Below, piece by piece: positions 62,477 through 64,000 of a stretch of DNA of 64,000 nucleotides. Origin of the DNA: CAYJEQ01 sp964371155. Lineage in GTDB: Bacteria > Bacillota > Clostridia > Oscillospirales > Ruminococcaceae. The stretch lies in NCBI GenBank assembly GCA_964371155.1, contig CAYJLI010000005.1, positions 3,932 to 67,931 on the forward strand. Reading direction: 5' to 3'. Below the pieces are notes generated by a model that worked only from the letters and a program-made list of their open reading frames with translations, was not told the DNA's origin and did not search any database. The position numbers were made by a program, and so were the translations under genes. The first letter of the stretch is position 1, and every line of letters starts with the position of its first letter.

Positions 62477-63367
62477 TTATCCTAAAATCATACCTAAAAG
62501 ACTGCGTGCAGATGTAGAGGGTGGGATTTTATTATTCGTTACCACGGCTACACTGCGAGCAGGCAGTGGTCTTTCGAGGCTTAGCTCAAAGAGCTGTCCT
62601 TTTTCTATCATCGGCTGTGCATAATTTTTGAGCACGCAACCAATGCCGAGCCCACGTGCCGCAAATTCAGATATCAGCTCGCCCGAAGCAAGCTCAAATT
62701 GTGGTTCTAAATTTATCTCGTAATCCGCCATATATTCATCTATATATTTTCTTGTTTGATGGTCATACTGCATCATTATAAGGGGGTGCAGTTTTAAGGT
62801 GCCCAGAGGCACGGTGCGATATTTTAAATGCTGAAACCTCTTCCCCGCCACAAACACATTCTGAAAACTCGCTATTTCCCTCACCTGCATAAAATTATGG
62901 CTGGGTATGGGAGAAACCACTATTCCAAAATCTATTTCGCCCTGCCGCAGTTTTTCTATTGTTTCGCTGGTGGAGCCGTTTATTATCCTAATTATTATCT
63001 TTGGATATTGTTTGTTAAACTCCTCTAAAATCGGAAGCAAAAGAAATTGCAGTACCGCAGAAGAGGCACCAACTCTTATTTCGCCCGTTTTAAGATCCGA
63101 TATTTCGCTAAAAATTTCCTCACCCTTAAAGAGGTAATCGCACCCTTTTGCCACATAGGAAAAAAGCGCTTCCCCCTCGGTGGTGAGCTTAACGCCCTTG
63201 GTGGTGCGTAGGAAAAGCGCAGTGTCCAAACTGCTCTCGAGCACTTTTATGGCTGAGCTTGCCGCAGGCTGTGAAATGTATAGCTCCCTCGCCGCCGCAG
63301 ATATGCTCCCATATTTAGCAACATAGTAAAAAACCTTATAATTCTCAAAGTTTATCGACAATCCCAC
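62477..63367 (-). CDS. LysR-family transcriptional regulator
   Basis: 296 residues, normal length. N-terminal winged helix-turn-helix (about 5-65): YKVFYYVAKYGSISAAAREL-type helix and YISQPAASSAIKVLE recognition helix; effector-binding domain from about 90 (GEIRVGASSAVLQFLLLPIL). The ligand and targets are unknown. The codon at 63367 is GTG, next to AAGGTGGT; a TTG at 63361 has better spacing. It lies upstream of deoB on the same strand; a role for it in deoB control is possible but unproven. Confidence 0.88.
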   Translation of the reverse strand: MGLSINFENYKVFYYVAKYGSISAAARELYISQPAASSAIKVLESSLDTALFLRTTKGVKLTTEGEALFSYVAKGCDYLFKGEEIFSEISDLKTGEIRVGASSAVLQFLLLPILEEFNKQYPKIIIRIINGSTSETIEKLRQGEIDFGIVVSPIPSHNFMQVREIASFQNVFVAGKRFQHLKYRTVPLGTLKLHPLIMMQYDHQTRKYIDEYMADYEINLEPQFELASGELISEFAARGLGIGCVLKNYAQPMIEKGQLFELSLERPLPARSVAVVTNNKIPPSTSARSLLGMILG

Positions 63368-63629
63368 ACCACCTTTTATTAGTAAATTTAATTTTCGCTT
63401 TTTAACGGATTTTTGGGGGGTTGCTGTTTGATTGGGGGTTGATTTTTGCGTGATTTGCAGTGGTGTTGTATGGCTGAACCTGTGTGCTCGCCCATTCTAT
63501 CTTTTTTCGCATTTTTCATAATTGTGATTAATCTACGATAAAACAATGGGAGCATAAATCCACCTTTTAAAAGGTGGGGGCATTAGGAGAAGCAAATATG
63601 AGCTACAATAAATAGCAGGGATTTTTAAG

Positions 63630-63770
63630 GGGGGGGCATGCCCCTACAATGGGATTTCGTATTATTTTGTATTGTGTATGGTCTGCGGTGGTGGGGTGGA
63701 TTTTCCACATTGGTTTGGGTTTTGCATAATCCTCGGGCGAACACACAGGTTCGCCCCTACAATTGGGTTT
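63630..63770. repeat. CATGCCCCTACAA-type repeat copies
   Basis: GGGCATGCCCCTACAATGGG near 63640 and CCTCGGGCGAACACACAGG-TTCGCCCCTACAATTGGG near 63730-63765. Same family as 22893-23120. The gap 63368-63630 shows nothing else I can name. Confidence 0.65.
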
Positions 63771-63795
63771 CTGTATTGTTTTGGATTTCCTAAAC

Positions 63796-63902
63796 TCTCC
63801 GCTCTTTTGCTTCGCAAAATTTGCTACACAATCTCCGCTCTTTTGCTTCGCAAAATTTGCTACACAATCTCCGCTCTTTTGCTTTTAAAAATTTGCTACA
63901 TT
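63796..63902. repeat. Three tandem 36-base units inside repeat copy R5
   Basis: Units begin TCTCCGCTCTTTTGCTTCGC at 63796, 63832 and 63868, each ending AAAATTTGCTACA; the third has TTTTAAAAA in place of TTCGCAAAA. Only one unit is present in R2, R3 and R4. Confidence 0.85.
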
Positions 63903-64000
63903 CTTTTTTCTTGGCTTCGCTTTTTTCGGCTTCGCCTTTCTATTTATGGGGTTTTACCCCATACCCCATAATTTTTTGTAAAAAATTAAGTAAAACTTTA
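63796..64000. repeat. Composite hairpin repeat, copy R5 (runs to window end)
   Basis: After the tandem units: GGCTTCGCTTTTTTCGGCTT-CGCC, TATGGGGTTTTACCCCATA, CCCCATAATTTTTTGT with complementary AAAAAATTA, AGTAAAACTTTA. It matches R2 in order and orientation. Confidence 0.8.

Noticed and set aside
63796..63902. Possible CRISPR array
   Set aside because: The 36-base units are directly abutting with no unique spacers between them, and no cas genes are near.
63672..63971. 99-codon frame with internally repeated KISALLLRKICYT-type segments
   Set aside because: The repeats come from translation of the tandem 36-base DNA units of copy R5; the frame has no ribosome binding site and reads through several hairpins.

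Overview
This window looks like chromosome of a low-GC, Gram-positive anaerobe of the Clostridia (Bacillota), probably gut-associated. The signs are lipoproteins with lipoboxes, strong GGAGG-type ribosome binding sites, consensus sigma-A promoters (TTGACA-17-TATAAT), a KtrB/TrkH potassium channel subunit, ThiT under a TPP riboswitch, an oxygen-sensitive-type L-cysteine desulfidase and a heavy peptide-catabolic load. I cannot name a species. No rRNA, tRNA, prophage, transposase or CRISPR array is visible. About fifty protein genes are supported.

Layout. 1-5.5 kb: the 3' end of a giant repeat-rich surface protein. 5.7-8.2 kb: a three-gene NitT/TauT-type ABC importer (lipoprotein, permease, ATPase) behind a promoter with a perfect palindrome at its start point. 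8.6-9.9 kb: a membrane diguanylate cyclase. 10-17 kb: a complete phosphate regulon cluster pstS-pstC-pstA-pstB-phoU-phoB-phoR; its PstS has the two halves of the usual protein in swapped order. 17.4-22.9 kb: DUF454 membrane protein, L-cysteine desulfidase, an M24 peptidase, a Spx/ArsC-like protein and a MATE exporter.

23.3-37.4 kb is a single-strand peptide-use island: dppB-dppC-dppD-dppF, a small unknown gene, M24 peptidase, M20 peptidase, a truncated M24 gene, a dipeptide/oligopeptide binding lipoprotein, PepF (M3), PepP (M24) and an S9 peptidase. The importer and the hydrolases together would bring in short peptides and break them to amino acids. 37.8-48.8 kb holds amino-acid and ion housekeeping genes: a PatB/MalY-like lyase, a Na+/H+ antiporter, trpS, a PLP aminotransferase, ktrB, a Nudix hydrolase, riboswitch-controlled thiT, a cysteine desulfurase and an M20 dipeptidase. 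49-52.2 kb: an ECF sigma factor with a membrane-anchored beta-propeller protein as likely partner. 52.6-56.2 kb: rodA, glmU and a small membrane protein. 56.3-63.4 kb: mfd, a small DUF6514-like gene, cdd, deoB and a LysR regulator.

The intergenic DNA is unusual. A composite repeat built of several small hairpins occurs five times, with base-pair-preserving changes between copies, and one copy supplies the ribosome binding site of a gene. A second repeat family carries the CATGCCCCTACAA core. A leader made of a hairpin ending in TGTGCY followed by GAAAGGAATGG and a start codon precedes at least three unrelated genes and may be an undescribed cis-acting element.
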